DNA of 64,000 bases from JBNFVY01 sp049943335 (GCF_049943335.1 NZ_JBNFVY010000001.1:496001-560000); one strand, 5' to 3'; positions 18,011 through 27,387 are shown, counted from the stretch's first letter. Made by a program: numbers and translations. Notes: a model not told the origin generated them from the letters alone.

Positions 18011-21000
18011 ATGCGTAGTTCCGAGCGGATCGGCGGCATCTTGGGGTATTTCGCGCGCCACCGCACAGCGGCGAACCTGCTTTTGGTGACGCTTCTGGTG
18101 GCGGGATTGGCAGCAATCCCAAACATGCGCGCGCAGTTTTTCCCCGACATTGTCTCGGACGAAGTGCGGGTGACCGTCACTTGGGACGGGGCGGGGGCCG
18201 ATGATGTGGATCGCGCCATCGTCCAGGTGCTGGAACCGTCACTTCTGGCGGTTGAAGGCGTGGTGGAAGCGGAATCGGTGTCCACCGAAGGGCGCGCCCA
18301 GATCTCGCTGGAATTTGAGCCTGGGTATGACATGACCCTGGCCGGGGATGACGTCGAGGCGGCGGTTGATACGGTGACCACCTTGCCCGAGGGCGCTGAT
18401 GACCCCAATGTCGTTTCCGGCGGGTGGCGCGAAAGGGTCACGGATGTCGTGATCACCGGCCCCGTTGGCGTGGACCAGCTGGGGGTGTTTGCCGATGAAT
18501 TTGTCTCGCGCCTGTTTGCCGAAGGGGTAACGCGCACGACCGTCAGCGGGGTGGCGGCGCCCTCGACGATCATTGAGGTCCCAAGTCTGGCGTTGATTCG
18601 CAACGACATCTCGATGGCGCAGATCGCCGCCGCCGTCGCGGGCGAGGTTGACACAGATCCGGCAGGCGATGTCAGCGGGGCCAATGCGCGGGTTCGCACC
18701 GGGGTAGCCAAGCGGTCGGCCGAGCAGATCGAAGGCATCGTGCTGCGGTCAAACGCGGATGGGTCGACCTTGACGATCGGGGATGTGGCGACGGTGCGCG
18801 TCGAAGGGATTGATCGCAACGCGGCCTATTTTGTCGGGGACAATCCGGCAGTGGTTGTGGGCGTGCAGCGCAGCGCAGCGGGGGACGCAATAGAGATCCA
18901 GCGCCAGGTGGAGGACATCGCCGCCGAAATGGAGCTGTCCCTGCCCGACGGCGTGCATCTGGACCTGATCCGCACCCGGGCCGAAGCGATCACGAACCGG
19001 CTGAACATCCTTTTGGACAACGGTGCGATGGGGCTGGCCTTGGTGGTGGGGCTGCTGTTCTTGTTCCTGAACACGCGCACCGCCTTTTGGGTCGCGGCAG
19101 GCATCCCGGTGTCAATGACGGCGGCAATTGGGCTGATGTATGCCTTTGGGCTGACGCTCAACATGATTTCGCTCTTCGCATTGATCATCACGTTGGGGAT
19201 CGTCGTCGATGACGCGATTGTCGTCGGCGAGCATGTCGATTTCCGTGTGCGCCGCCGCGGCGAAGCGCCAATGGAGGCTGCCGTGAACGCGGCCCGGCGC
19301 ATGTTCAGCCCGGTCTTTTCGGCCACGCTGACAACCGTGATCGCCTTCTTCGGGCTGACGGCCATATCAGGGCGGTTCGGCGATATGATTGCCGACATCC
19401 CCTTTACCGTGATCGTCGTCTTGATTGCGTCGCTGGTCGAATGCTTCTTGATTCTGCCCAACCACATGGCCCATTCCATGGCGCCGTCGTCGCGGGGCAA
19501 ATGGTACGACGCGCCGTCGCGTACAGTGAACCGGGGCTTCAACTGGTTCCGTGAACGCATTTTCCGCCCCATGATGGCTGGTGTGATTCAGGCGCGCTAT
19601 CCGGTCTTGGCCGGCGTCGTTCTGTTATTGTTGCTGCAGGTGGCGCAGGTGGTGCGCGGAGACGTGCAATGGCGGTTCTTCAATTCGCCCGAACGCCCGT
19701 CTGTGTCTGGCAATTTCGCGATGGCCCCAGGCGCTGCGCGTGAAGACACCATCGAAATGATGCACGAATTGCAGCGCGCCACCGAAGTGGCCGCACAAAA
19801 GCTTGAGGCCGAGCATGGCGTCAATCCGCTGGACTATGTCGTTGCGCAAATCGGGGGCGGATCCGGGCGCGGGTTGGCTAGCGCTGACACAAAAGATCCT
19901 GACCAGCTGGGCGCAATTTCCATCGAACTGATCGATGCCGATCTGCGACCCTATTCCAGTTATGCCTTCATCACCGCCGTGCAAGAAGAGGTGAAGAACC
20001 ATCCGCTGGTCGAAGAGGTCAGTTTTCGCGGGTGGCGTTCCGGCCCCGGCGGCGATGCCATCGACATTCAGCTGTATGGCGCCGAAGCGCAGGTGCTCAA
20101 GGATGCGGCAGAAGCGCTGAAGACACAGTTGTCCCAATTTCCTGAAGTCAGCGCACTGGAAGATAGCCTGGCCTATGACAAGCAGGAATTGGTGTTGGAT
20201 CTGACCGCACAAGGTCAAGCACTGGGCTTTACGATTGACGCGGTCGGGGGTGTTCTGCGCAACCGCCTGGCCGGGATCGAAGCGGCCAGCTACCCTGACG
20301 GCACCCGTTCGGCTACGATCAACGTGGAACTTCCCGACAGTGAACTGACCGCTGATTTCCTGGACCGGACCTTGATGCGCACTGACAGCGGCGCCTATGT
20401 GCCGCTGTCCGATCTGGTGTCTGTCACGACGCAAACGGGCTTTTCTACCGTGCGTCGGGAAAACGGCATTCGCTTGGTCGGTGTGAATGGCGATCTGGCC
20501 GAAGACGACCCCGCCCGCGCGACCGAAGTGACACAGGCCCTCGAAACCGTGATCCTGCCCCAACTGGCCGAGGATTTCGGGATTTCCTATCAAATGGCGG
20601 GCCTGAGTGAACAGGAAAACCGTTTCCTGTCTGACGCAGGGTTCGGCTTTGCCCTGTGTATCGTCGGGATTTACCTGGTTCTGGCGTGGGTTTTCTCAAG
20701 TTGGACGCGGCCTTTGGTGGTGATGGCGATCATTCCTTTCGGATTGGTCGGGGCGATTTATGGCCATGCATTGTGGAACGTGCCCTTGTCGATGTTTTCG
20801 GTGGTCGGCCTGATCGGAATGACGGGAATCATCATCAACGATTCCATTGTTCTGGTGACGACTGTGGACGAATACGCCCAGGAACGGGGCATTGTGCCTG
20901 CGATCATCGATGGATCGGCGGACCGTTTGCGCCCAGTGATGCTGACTACGCTGACGACGGTGCTCGGGCTTGCTCCGCTTCTTTACGAAGGGTCGGCGGA

Positions 21001-21379
21001 TGCGCAATTCCTCAAACCCACGGTCATTACGTTGGTCTACGGGTTGGGCTTTGGAATGGTGCTGGTGCTGCTGGTGGTCCCCGCGCTTCTTGCGATGCAA
21101 CTGGACGTGCGGCGGCAGATCGCATCGTTCCGGCGCGGGTTTGACCGGCGCACGGGCCCCGTGCGGGTTGTGCTGGGGCTGGCGGCTGCGCTGGTGGCGG
21201 TCTGGTTCACAGCAACGATGGGCAGTGTAATGCTCACCGGTGCGATGCCCGCCTTGCTGGGCGGTGGTGCAGGGATCCGCGGGGCCTTCGGCCTGTTCGT
21301 GGCGGGGGCAGCGGTGGTGACTTTGGCGACAGCGGTGCTGGGCGGGGTCTGGATGCGCTCGGCCCGCCGAACGGTTTGA
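18011..21379 (+). CDS. RND efflux transporter permease (AcrB/MdtC-like)
   Basis: Inner-membrane proton-driven pump of 1122 residues with the duplicated RND layout: one helix, a large periplasmic loop, a helix block, then the same again. Helix 4 carries LGIVVDDAIVVGEH, with the Asp pair needed for proton transfer. The second block has GLIGMTGIIINDSIVLV in the matching place, with one Asp replaced, as in many RND pumps of this subtype. It forms an operon with the adaptor 3 bases upstream. A C-terminal extension adds two further hydrophobic segments (about 1060-1115). The substrate cannot be deduced. Confidence 0.9.
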   Translation: MRSSERIGGILGYFARHRTAANLLLVTLLVAGLAAIPNMRAQFFPDIVSDEVRVTVTWDGAGADDVDRAIVQVLEPSLLAVEGVVEAESVSTEGRAQISLEFEPGYDMTLAGDDVEAAVDTVTTLPEGADDPNVVSGGWRERVTDVVITGPVGVDQLGVFADEFVSRLFAEGVTRTTVSGVAAPSTIIEVPSLALIRNDISMAQIAAAVAGEVDTDPAGDVSGANARVRTGVAKRSAEQIEGIVLRSNADGSTLTIGDVATVRVEGIDRNAAYFVGDNPAVVVGVQRSAAGDAIEIQRQVEDIAAEMELSLPDGVHLDLIRTRAEAITNRLNILLDNGAMGLALVVGLLFLFLNTRTAFWVAAGIPVSMTAAIGLMYAFGLTLNMISLFALIITLGIVVDDAIVVGEHVDFRVRRRGEAPMEAAVNAARRMFSPVFSATLTTVIAFFGLTAISGRFGDMIADIPFTVIVVLIASLVECFLILPNHMAHSMAPSSRGKWYDAPSRTVNRGFNWFRERIFRPMMAGVIQARYPVLAGVVLLLLLQVAQVVRGDVQWRFFNSPERPSVSGNFAMAPGAAREDTIEMMHELQRATEVAAQKLEAEHGVNPLDYVVAQIGGGSGRGLASADTKDPDQLGAISIELIDADLRPYSSYAFITAVQEEVKNHPLVEEVSFRGWRSGPGGDAIDIQLYGAEAQVLKDAAEALKTQLSQFPEVSALEDSLAYDKQELVLDLTAQGQALGFTIDAVGGVLRNRLAGIEAASYPDGTRSATINVELPDSELTADFLDRTLMRTDSGAYVPLSDLVSVTTQTGFSTVRRENGIRLVGVNGDLAEDDPARATEVTQALETVILPQLAEDFGISYQMAGLSEQENRFLSDAGFGFALCIVGIYLVLAWVFSSWTRPLVVMAIIPFGLVGAIYGHALWNVPLSMFSVVGLIGMTGIIINDSIVLVTTVDEYAQERGIVPAIIDGSADRLRPVMLTTLTTVLGLAPLLYEGSADAQFLKPTVITLVYGLGFGMVLVLLVVPALLAMQLDVRRQIASFRRGFDRRTGPVRVVLGLAAALVAVWFTATMGSVMLTGAMPALLGGGAGIRGAFGLFVAGAAVVTLATAVLGGVWMRSARRTV

Positions 21380-21380
21380 T

Positions 21381-22208
21381 CTATGGCCCGGCGCAGCCCC
21401 GGATATCCACGGCGTGCCCGTCTGCTATCACAGTGATGCGTATTTCTGACCGGTCCAGCATGAAAGGCGCGGCCGACGGCGGCACCAGATCGGATTGCGC
21501 CGTCAGGCGGGCGCCATCGCGGCGCGTATCGGCCTCGGATACCCAGATGGATTCGTCCGGCAATTCAACGACGGCCACTTCGGACGGGCCAAGGGCCGGC
21601 ATTGTCAAAGATGCGGTCAGGCGCAGCCCGTCGGAAATCGGCTGAGCATCGCAGGTCACGCGCTCGACACCGGCGCGATTTGCACTGGAAGGTTGATCGG
21701 CCAAGGCCGCGCGGATTGCCGGATTCGCGCCGCCCGTCGCGGGAAGGATCGCATTGATCTGAACCGTCACGGGCATGCAGATGTCTTCGCATATGCCCAG
21801 TTCGACAGCACTTAGCATCTTGATTGGCTGCCCGGGCGTCGCGGGCGTCAGTTCGATCGGCAGAACCAATTCATCCTTGTAGCCGATGGTGCGGACGCCG
21901 TTTTGTTCAAATACGACCGGTGTAGGCCAGTGAAACGCGACCGAGCCGATGTTTTGCGATCCGGCCCAATCAAACCGCGGCGGGATGCCCGCTTCGCCCG
22001 GGGCGCGCCAATAGGTTTTCCAGCCGGGGGCAAGCCGGACGCGAAGCGCGGCCATGTGCGTGCCAGAGTCGGTACGCCAGCCGGGCAACACATCAACCGA
22101 GGCCACATCCGACAGGTCCATGGCGTGGGCTTGCGTTGCGACGATCACAGCAGAGAGAATGGCGGTGGAATGCATGAACATGTGCCAGACCATAGGGGGC
22201 GGGCGCAT
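21381..22208 (-). CDS. Exported DsbD-alpha-like protein
   Basis: 275 residues with a signal peptide (cleavage likely after THAHA-type QAHA, about residue 29) and a domain like the N-terminal periplasmic part of thiol:disulfide reductase DsbD. The paired cysteines are in GICEDICMPV, the C-x3-C arrangement of that domain. The transmembrane and C-terminal thioredoxin parts of DsbD are absent, so it would need a separate electron donor such as CcdA. It ends one base from the RND gene, convergently. Several Met codons at the N terminus (22208, 22193, 22181) make the exact start uncertain. Confidence 0.8.
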   Translation of the reverse strand: MRPPPMVWHMFMHSTAILSAVIVATQAHAMDLSDVASVDVLPGWRTDSGTHMAALRVRLAPGWKTYWRAPGEAGIPPRFDWAGSQNIGSVAFHWPTPVVFEQNGVRTIGYKDELVLPIELTPATPGQPIKMLSAVELGICEDICMPVTVQINAILPATGGANPAIRAALADQPSSANRAGVERVTCDAQPISDGLRLTASLTMPALGPSEVAVVELPDESIWVSEADTRRDGARLTAQSDLVPPSAAPFMLDRSEIRITVIADGHAVDIRGCAGP

Positions 22209-22306
22209 TTTGGGAAATCACATTCCGGCGACGCGCGCGTGAAGCGCAGTGCCTGTGACCAAAGCGCCCACTTGTGTCCAGCGGTGACGCAGCGCAATGT
22301 GGTCGC

Positions 22307-22882
22307 ATGAACCAGACGGACGATCCCATAGACCTGACAGGCAAATTGCTCATCGCAATGCCCGGCATGAGCGATGCGCGCTTCGAAAAGAGCGTCGTCT
22401 ACCTGTGTGCCCACTCATCCGAGGGCGCGATGGGTTTGATCGTCAACAAACCGCTTCCTGATCTGTCGCTCTCGGCGCTTCTGGACCAGCTTGAGATTGA
22501 CGCGCAAACCGGTGCGCCGGAATGGCCCGTTTTCTTTGGCGGGCCTGTCGAACATGGGCGTGGGTTCGTTTTGCATTCGTCAGACTATCAATCCAAAGGT
22601 TCGACCCTGCGCGTCACGGACAGTTTTTCGATGACTGCCACGCGCGGTATCCTGTCCGATATCGCCGCAGGCGCTGGCCCTGCCATGGCTATACTCGCTT
22701 TGGGGTATTCGGGCTGGGGGCCGGGGCAGTTGGAAGCAGAAATCGCGCAAAATGGCTGGCTTTCCTGCGATGCCAGCCCCGAGGTGGTCTTTGCCCGCGA
22801 CAGCACCCGAAAATGGGAGGCCGCGTTGCGCATCTTGGGGATCGAGCCGCTGCTTTTGTCGGCTGAGGCCGGGCGGGCCTAG
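22307..22882 (+). CDS. yqgE: YqgE/AlgH family protein
   Basis: 191-residue member of the UPF0301 family (DUF179). The N-terminal hallmark is LIAMPGMSDARFEKSVVYLC, followed by EGAMGLIVNKPL and FFGGPVEHGRGFVLH. The molecular role is not established; AlgH was named for alginate regulation in Pseudomonas. ATG 22307 (MNQTDDPIDLTGKLL) is preferred over ATG 22274. Its TAG stop shares the palindrome CTAG at 22879-22882 with the stop of the convergent tsaC-like gene. Confidence 0.92.
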   Translation: MNQTDDPIDLTGKLLIAMPGMSDARFEKSVVYLCAHSSEGAMGLIVNKPLPDLSLSALLDQLEIDAQTGAPEWPVFFGGPVEHGRGFVLHSSDYQSKGSTLRVTDSFSMTATRGILSDIAAGAGPAMAILALGYSGWGPGQLEAEIAQNGWLSCDASPEVVFARDSTRKWEAALRILGIEPLLLSAEAGRA

Positions 22883-23814
22883 GGGGCTCGCGGCGCGGCG
22901 GCGCGGCGCAGCCTGTCATTGATCGCGCGGCCCAGCCCCGTGTCCGGCACTGGCGCCACGGCAATGGCGCGCGCGCTGGCATTGGCCGTGTGCAAAGCAG
23001 CAAACAGGGTGGTCGCGGCTTCGACCAGATCACCCTTGGGCGACAGATTGATATCCGCGCCGGGGCAATCGCCAAATCCAATCCAGAATTCATCGTCGCG
23101 CCGCGTGGTCGCGTTCAGCCGCACCGCCGCGTCTGGCGCATAATGGGACGAGAGCTGGCCTGGCGCGTTGATTTCGCCACTGTGTTCTGCGAGCGGTTGG
23201 CCCAACACGCGTTCGATATCTTCGCTGGCTAGCCCGCCGGGCCGGAGCAGGGTGGGATGTCCCGTCAAGCCGACAATCGTGCTTTCTACGCCGACACCGC
23301 AGGCCCCCCCATCAAGTACCGCGTCGATCCGTCCGCCCAGACCGCCCAGCACGTGGGTGGCGTCAGTGGGGCTGATCCGGCCGGACGGGTTGGCCGACGG
23401 GGCTGCGATCGGCATGGCTGCGCCCGCCAGAAGGGCTTGGGCAACCGGATGCGCCGGCACGCGAATGGCCACGCTATCCATGCCTGCGGTGACCAATGGC
23501 GATAGGCCTGCATCCGGGCGCAAGGGCAACACCATCGTCAGCGGCCCGGGCCAAAAGGCGCGCGCCAGACGACGTGCGGGGTCGCCCAGCACGGCGTATC
23601 GCTCGGCCGAATCGCGCGATGCCACATGCACGATCAGGGGGTTGAACCGGGGGCGCCCTTTGGCATCGAATATCCGCGCCACAGTGGCGTCAGAGCGGGC
23701 ATCGCCTGCCAGGCCATAGACCGTTTCGGTCGGCAAGGCGACCAGCCCGCCGTCTCGCAGGATGCGAACGGCGGCAGAAATACCGTCGGCCGAGGCGTGA
23801 AAGAGTTGGGTCAT
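22879..23814 (-). CDS. sua5: L-threonylcarbamoyladenylate synthase (Sua5 type)
   Basis: Makes threonylcarbamoyl-AMP from threonine, bicarbonate and ATP for t6A37 formation in ANN-decoding tRNAs. The YrdC domain is clear: GGLVALPTETVYGLAGDA, then KGRPRFNPLIVH and the MPIAAPSANPSGRISPT stretch. At 311 residues it is the two-domain Sua5 form rather than the short TsaC. It runs divergently from the acyl-CoA dehydrogenase gene and overlaps yqgE by 4 bases at the stops. Confidence 0.93.
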   Translation of the reverse strand: MTQLFHASADGISAAVRILRDGGLVALPTETVYGLAGDARSDATVARIFDAKGRPRFNPLIVHVASRDSAERYAVLGDPARRLARAFWPGPLTMVLPLRPDAGLSPLVTAGMDSVAIRVPAHPVAQALLAGAAMPIAAPSANPSGRISPTDATHVLGGLGGRIDAVLDGGACGVGVESTIVGLTGHPTLLRPGGLASEDIERVLGQPLAEHSGEINAPGQLSSHYAPDAAVRLNATTRRDDEFWIGFGDCPGADINLSPKGDLVEAATTLFAALHTANASARAIAVAPVPDTGLGRAINDRLRRAAAPRAP

Positions 23815-23850
23815 GGTGACGCTGCGTCGTGGTTGGTGGGCAGTCGGGGC

Positions 23851-23877
23851 TTGACTAGGATCGGTTCAGTTTACATA
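23851..23877 (+). promoter_or_regulatory. Candidate promoter of the acyl-CoA dehydrogenase operon
   Basis: TTGACT at 23851-23856 resembles a -35 box and TACATA at 23872-23877 a -10 box, but the spacing is only 15 bases. An exact direct repeat of CATAGCTG covers 23874-23889. The dehydrogenase start with its AGGGGAGA ribosome site (23941-23948) lies about 75 bases downstream. Read by eye only. Confidence 0.35.
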
Positions 23878-23953
23878 GCTGCATAGCTGTGCGGGGGGCA
23901 AAGGCCAAGCCCGTGAAATGCCGAGATCAGGGTACCGAACAGGGGAGACATCA

Positions 23954-25672
23954 ATGCCGTACCGCGCGCCGGTTCAGGACGTTCAGTTCATTTTTGACAA
24001 CATCGTGGGCCTTGAACAGGTCGCACAGACCGAACGGTTTGCCGATGCCACCCCAGACGTGACTGCCGCCATGCTGCAGGAAGCTGGCCGTATGTGTGAC
24101 GAGGTTCTGGCCCCGCTGAACCGCGATGGCGATCTGGAAGGTGCAAAGCTGGAGAACGGCGTCGTGCGGACAACGCCCGGTTTCGCGCAAGCCTATGGCC
24201 AATGGGCCGAGGCGGGCTGGGTCGGGATTTCCGGGCCGGTAGAGTATGGCGGAATGGGCCTGCCGCTGGCCCTGCAGACATCGGTCAATGACATGATGTC
24301 CGGGGCATGCCTGGCCCTGGGGTTGAACCCGCTGCTGACACAAGGTCAGATCGAAGCACTGGAACACCATGCCAGCGACGAGATGAAGGCAACGTTCCTG
24401 CCGAAATTGTGCTCGGGCGAATGGTCGGGCACGATGAACCTGACCGAACCGGGGGCGGGCTCGGATGTGGGCGCGCTGCGCACCAAGGCCGAGCCGAACG
24501 GGGACGGCACCTATGCGGTTACCGGGCAGAAAATTTTCATCAGTTGGGGTGATGCCGACTTTATGGCGAACGTCTGCCATTTGGTGTTGGCCCGCCTGCC
24601 AGATGGCGCGCCAGGGACCAAAGGGATCAGCCTGTTCATGGTGCCGCGCAACATCCCGAACGAAGACGGCTCGCCCGGCCCGCGCAATTCCTTGCGCGTG
24701 GTGTCACTTGAACACAAGACGGGCCTTCATGGCTCGCCCACCTGCGTGATGGAATACGATGGCGCTACCGGGTGGCTGGTCGGCGGCCCGCACGACGGGA
24801 TGAAGGCCATGTTCACCATGATGAACAATGCCCGCCTGAATGTGGGCATGCAGGGTATCGGCGTTGCCGAAGGCGCGTATCAGAAAGCCCTGGAATACGC
24901 ACAGGAACGCAAACAGGGGCGCACCCCTGTGGGTGATGGCGACGGGGCGATTATCGATCATGCCGATGTGCGCCGCATGTTGGCCACGATGAAGGCTGAT
25001 ATCTTTGCTGCGCGTTGCATTGCGATGGCTTGTGGGGTCGCGCTGGACATGGCGCACGCCACCGGTGACGCGGACTGGCAGGCGCGCGGGGCTTTGCTGA
25101 CCCCGATCGCCAAGAGTTTTGGCACCGATACCGGCATTCGTGTGTCCGAGATGGGCGTGCAAGTACACGGTGGCATGGGCTATGTTGAAGAGACGGGCGC
25201 GGCGCAGTTCAACCGCGATGTCCGTGTGACGTCGATCTACGAAGGCACGAACGGCATTCAGGCGATGGACCTTGTTGCGCGTAAAATGATGGATGGCGGC
25301 GAAGCGGCCTTTCGCCTGCTCGACGAAATCGAACAGGACGCGGAAGCCAGCCGTGGCAAGCTGCCCGATCTGGCGCGGATCGTCTGGGACGCCGCCGAGA
25401 CTCTGCGCGAAGCCACCGAATGGCTGATCGAACAGGGCCTGAACGACCGCTTCGCCGGGGCGGTTCCGTATCAAACCGCCTTCGCCCGTGTGCTGGGTAG
25501 CCACTTCCACCTGAAGGCGGCAATGGCTGAAGGTGGCGAAGGGGCGCGGACCCGTCTGGCGACGTTCTATATAAATCGTATTTTGCCAGAGTTCGAAGGG
25601 CTTCTCGCGCATGCGCGCCAGGGGGCGGACGATCTCTATGCGCTGTCGGCCGAAGATCTCGGGGCCGCATGA
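23954..25672 (+). CDS. Acyl-CoA dehydrogenase with C-terminal extension (DmdC-like)
   Basis: FAD enzyme of 572 residues that introduces a trans-2 double bond into an acyl-CoA and passes electrons to ETF. FAD-binding stretches are LTEPGAGSDVGALRTKAEP and GQKIFISWGDAD; the catalytic glutamate is in SIYEGTNGIQAMDLVARK. An extra C-terminal helical domain of about 120 residues matches the long subclass that includes 3-methylmercaptopropionyl-CoA dehydrogenase DmdC of DMSP degradation. A general fatty acyl-CoA role is equally possible. ATG 23954 has AGGGGAGA upstream. Its stop overlaps the next start as ATGA. Confidence 0.88.
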   Translation: MPYRAPVQDVQFIFDNIVGLEQVAQTERFADATPDVTAAMLQEAGRMCDEVLAPLNRDGDLEGAKLENGVVRTTPGFAQAYGQWAEAGWVGISGPVEYGGMGLPLALQTSVNDMMSGACLALGLNPLLTQGQIEALEHHASDEMKATFLPKLCSGEWSGTMNLTEPGAGSDVGALRTKAEPNGDGTYAVTGQKIFISWGDADFMANVCHLVLARLPDGAPGTKGISLFMVPRNIPNEDGSPGPRNSLRVVSLEHKTGLHGSPTCVMEYDGATGWLVGGPHDGMKAMFTMMNNARLNVGMQGIGVAEGAYQKALEYAQERKQGRTPVGDGDGAIIDHADVRRMLATMKADIFAARCIAMACGVALDMAHATGDADWQARGALLTPIAKSFGTDTGIRVSEMGVQVHGGMGYVEETGAAQFNRDVRVTSIYEGTNGIQAMDLVARKMMDGGEAAFRLLDEIEQDAEASRGKLPDLARIVWDAAETLREATEWLIEQGLNDRFAGAVPYQTAFARVLGSHFHLKAAMAEGGEGARTRLATFYINRILPEFEGLLAHARQGADDLYALSAEDLGAA

Positions 25673-26703
25673 CGGCCCCGATTCGCACGCTGGTCGCTAC
25701 GCCGCCTGAACCGGGTTCGGTCACCGAGATCACCGAGGACGTACGCTGGATCCGTCTGCCGCTGCCGATGGTGCTGGACCATGTCAACTGCTACGCGCTG
25801 CGTGACGATGACGGATGGACCATTGTCGACACCGGGTTCGACACCAGCAAACAGCGCGCGATCTGGCGGGATGTCATTGACAACCATCTGGATGGCGCGC
25901 CGGTTGTGCGCGTTCTTGTCACCCACCATCACCCCGACCACATCGGGCTGGCGGGCTGGTTCGTGTCCGAATTCGGGGCCGAGCTGATCACGACACGCAC
26001 GGCCTATCTTATGGCGCGGATGCTGTACCTGGATGAGCAGGACGCCCCGCTGCCCGAAACCCTGGCTTTTTGGCGTAGCGCCGGGATGGATCCGGAGCTC
26101 TATGCCAAGCGCGCGGCCGAGCGCCCGTTCAACTTTTGCGACGCGATCGCCAAACTGCCACTGGGGTACACCCGCATTGTGGAAGGGCAGGTGCTGCGAC
26201 TTGCCGGTCGTGATTGGACCATACGCATGGGCAACGGCCACGCGCCTGAACATGCAACCCTTTGGTCCGAGACCGGAGACCTGGTGCTGGGCGGCGATCA
26301 GTTGCTGGCGTCAATTTCGCCCAACATCGGTGTGCACGCGACCGAGCCGGGGGCGGACCCGTTGGGCGAATGGCTGGAAGCATGCGAACGCCTGCGCCCC
26401 TTCGCCACCGACAATCAGTTGGTTCTGCCCGGACATAAACTGCCTTATACGGGGCTGCCCACCCGCATGGGCCAATTGATCGATAATCACCATTCCGCGC
26501 TGACCCGGCTGACCGAATTTCTGCGCACACCGCGCACGGCGACCGGGTGTTTCGATCAGCTGTTCAAGCGCAAGATCGGCGAAAGTGAATACGGGCTTGC
26601 CATGGTCGAAGCCATGGCGCACCTCAATCACCTGTACCTGACAGGCAAGATCACGCGTACACGGCGCGAGGACGACGCCTGGTTGTGGCAGACCAAGGAA
26701 TGA
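25669..26703 (+). CDS. Metallo-beta-lactamase-fold hydrolase
   Basis: 344 residues with the HxHxDH zinc motif in VTHHHPDHIGLAGW, a later metal His in GNGHAPEHATLW and Asp in LVLGGDQLLASISP. The C terminus looks like the winged-helix part found in glyoxalase II/LACTB2-like members. It would hydrolyse a thioester or ester. Its start overlaps the acyl-CoA dehydrogenase stop by 4 bases, so thioester hydrolysis in the same pathway is a reasonable inference. The exact substrate cannot be read. Confidence 0.85.
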   Translation: MTAPIRTLVATPPEPGSVTEITEDVRWIRLPLPMVLDHVNCYALRDDDGWTIVDTGFDTSKQRAIWRDVIDNHLDGAPVVRVLVTHHHPDHIGLAGWFVSEFGAELITTRTAYLMARMLYLDEQDAPLPETLAFWRSAGMDPELYAKRAAERPFNFCDAIAKLPLGYTRIVEGQVLRLAGRDWTIRMGNGHAPEHATLWSETGDLVLGGDQLLASISPNIGVHATEPGADPLGEWLEACERLRPFATDNQLVLPGHKLPYTGLPTRMGQLIDNHHSALTRLTEFLRTPRTATGCFDQLFKRKIGESEYGLAMVEAMAHLNHLYLTGKITRTRREDDAWLWQTKE

Positions 26704-26704
26704 C

Positions 26705-27169
26705 ATGAACGGCGATACTGTCAGCACAACCGCCGAGGCCCACGAGGACGACGCCCTGCCGCGCGCGCGCGTCGTGCACTCGAACCCGGACGCCCCGCAA
26801 ACGGCGGAACAAAAACCGCTGCCCGATTCTGTGGCCCGAAAACCGGTTGCCAAGAAAAGCGCCGCGGAATGGGCGTATGAACGGCTGGTGCTCTACATCC
26901 AGAACTTCGAAGAACAACTGGACAGCGAACATGAGGTGTCGGTGGGATTCGCCGGGTCGAACACGGGTCTTCTGCGGATCGAAGGGCTGGGTTATTTTGA
27001 TCCGGACATGATCACCTTTTATGGATCCGACGAAAACGGCGTGCGCACACAGTTGGTTCAGCATGTCAGCCAGTTGAATGTGTCACTGCGCGCCATGCCC
27101 AAGGAACCAGCGCGCAAGACGGCGCAGCGTATCGGCTTTCAGCTGGCCAAGGACCTGGAAGACGGGTAA
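26705..27169 (+). CDS. Conserved protein of unknown function (possibly DUF6173)
   Basis: 154 residues: a disordered, Pro/Ala/Lys-rich first 50, then a compact alpha/beta domain (EWAYERLVLYIQNFEEQLD, VGFAGSNTGLLRIEGLGYF). I believe it belongs to DUF6173 but am not certain. It begins one base after the hydrolase stop, so it is probably co-transcribed with the acyl-CoA dehydrogenase pair. There are no membrane segments or catalytic motifs. Confidence 0.72.
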   Translation: MNGDTVSTTAEAHEDDALPRARVVHSNPDAPQTAEQKPLPDSVARKPVAKKSAAEWAYERLVLYIQNFEEQLDSEHEVSVGFAGSNTGLLRIEGLGYFDPDMITFYGSDENGVRTQLVQHVSQLNVSLRAMPKEPARKTAQRIGFQLAKDLEDG

Positions 27170-27252
27170 CTGTCTGCGGCGCTTGGGTACGTGACATGGC
27201 TGCCGGAATCGTCTAAATCCCCGTTCAACCGACATCCGAAGGGAAGAAACAC

Positions 27253-27387
27253 ATGGCAGAGCACAAGCACGGCACGATGGACACCACCGCACAGGAAAAG
27301 ACCTTTGAGGGCTTCCTGAAATGGGCGATGTGGGTCGGTGGCATCTCACTGGGCGTTTTGGTGTTTTTGGCGATTTTCAACAGCTGA
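27253..27387 (+). CDS. aa3-type cytochrome c oxidase subunit IV (44 residues)
   Basis: A very small gene. The product starts MAEHKHGTMDTTAQEKTFEG and continues as a single transmembrane helix ending LGVLVFLAIFNS. This is the pattern of the small subunit IV of aa3 oxidase in Rhodobacterales and Paracoccus. ATG 27253 has GAAGGGAAG upstream at 27238-27246. The subunit crosses the inner membrane once at the side of the oxidase core. The main oxidase genes (ctaC, ctaD, ctaE) are not in the window, so it is an isolated subunit gene, which I understand to be usual for this group. Confidence 0.88.
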   Translation: MAEHKHGTMDTTAQEKTFEGFLKWAMWVGGISLGVLVFLAIFNS

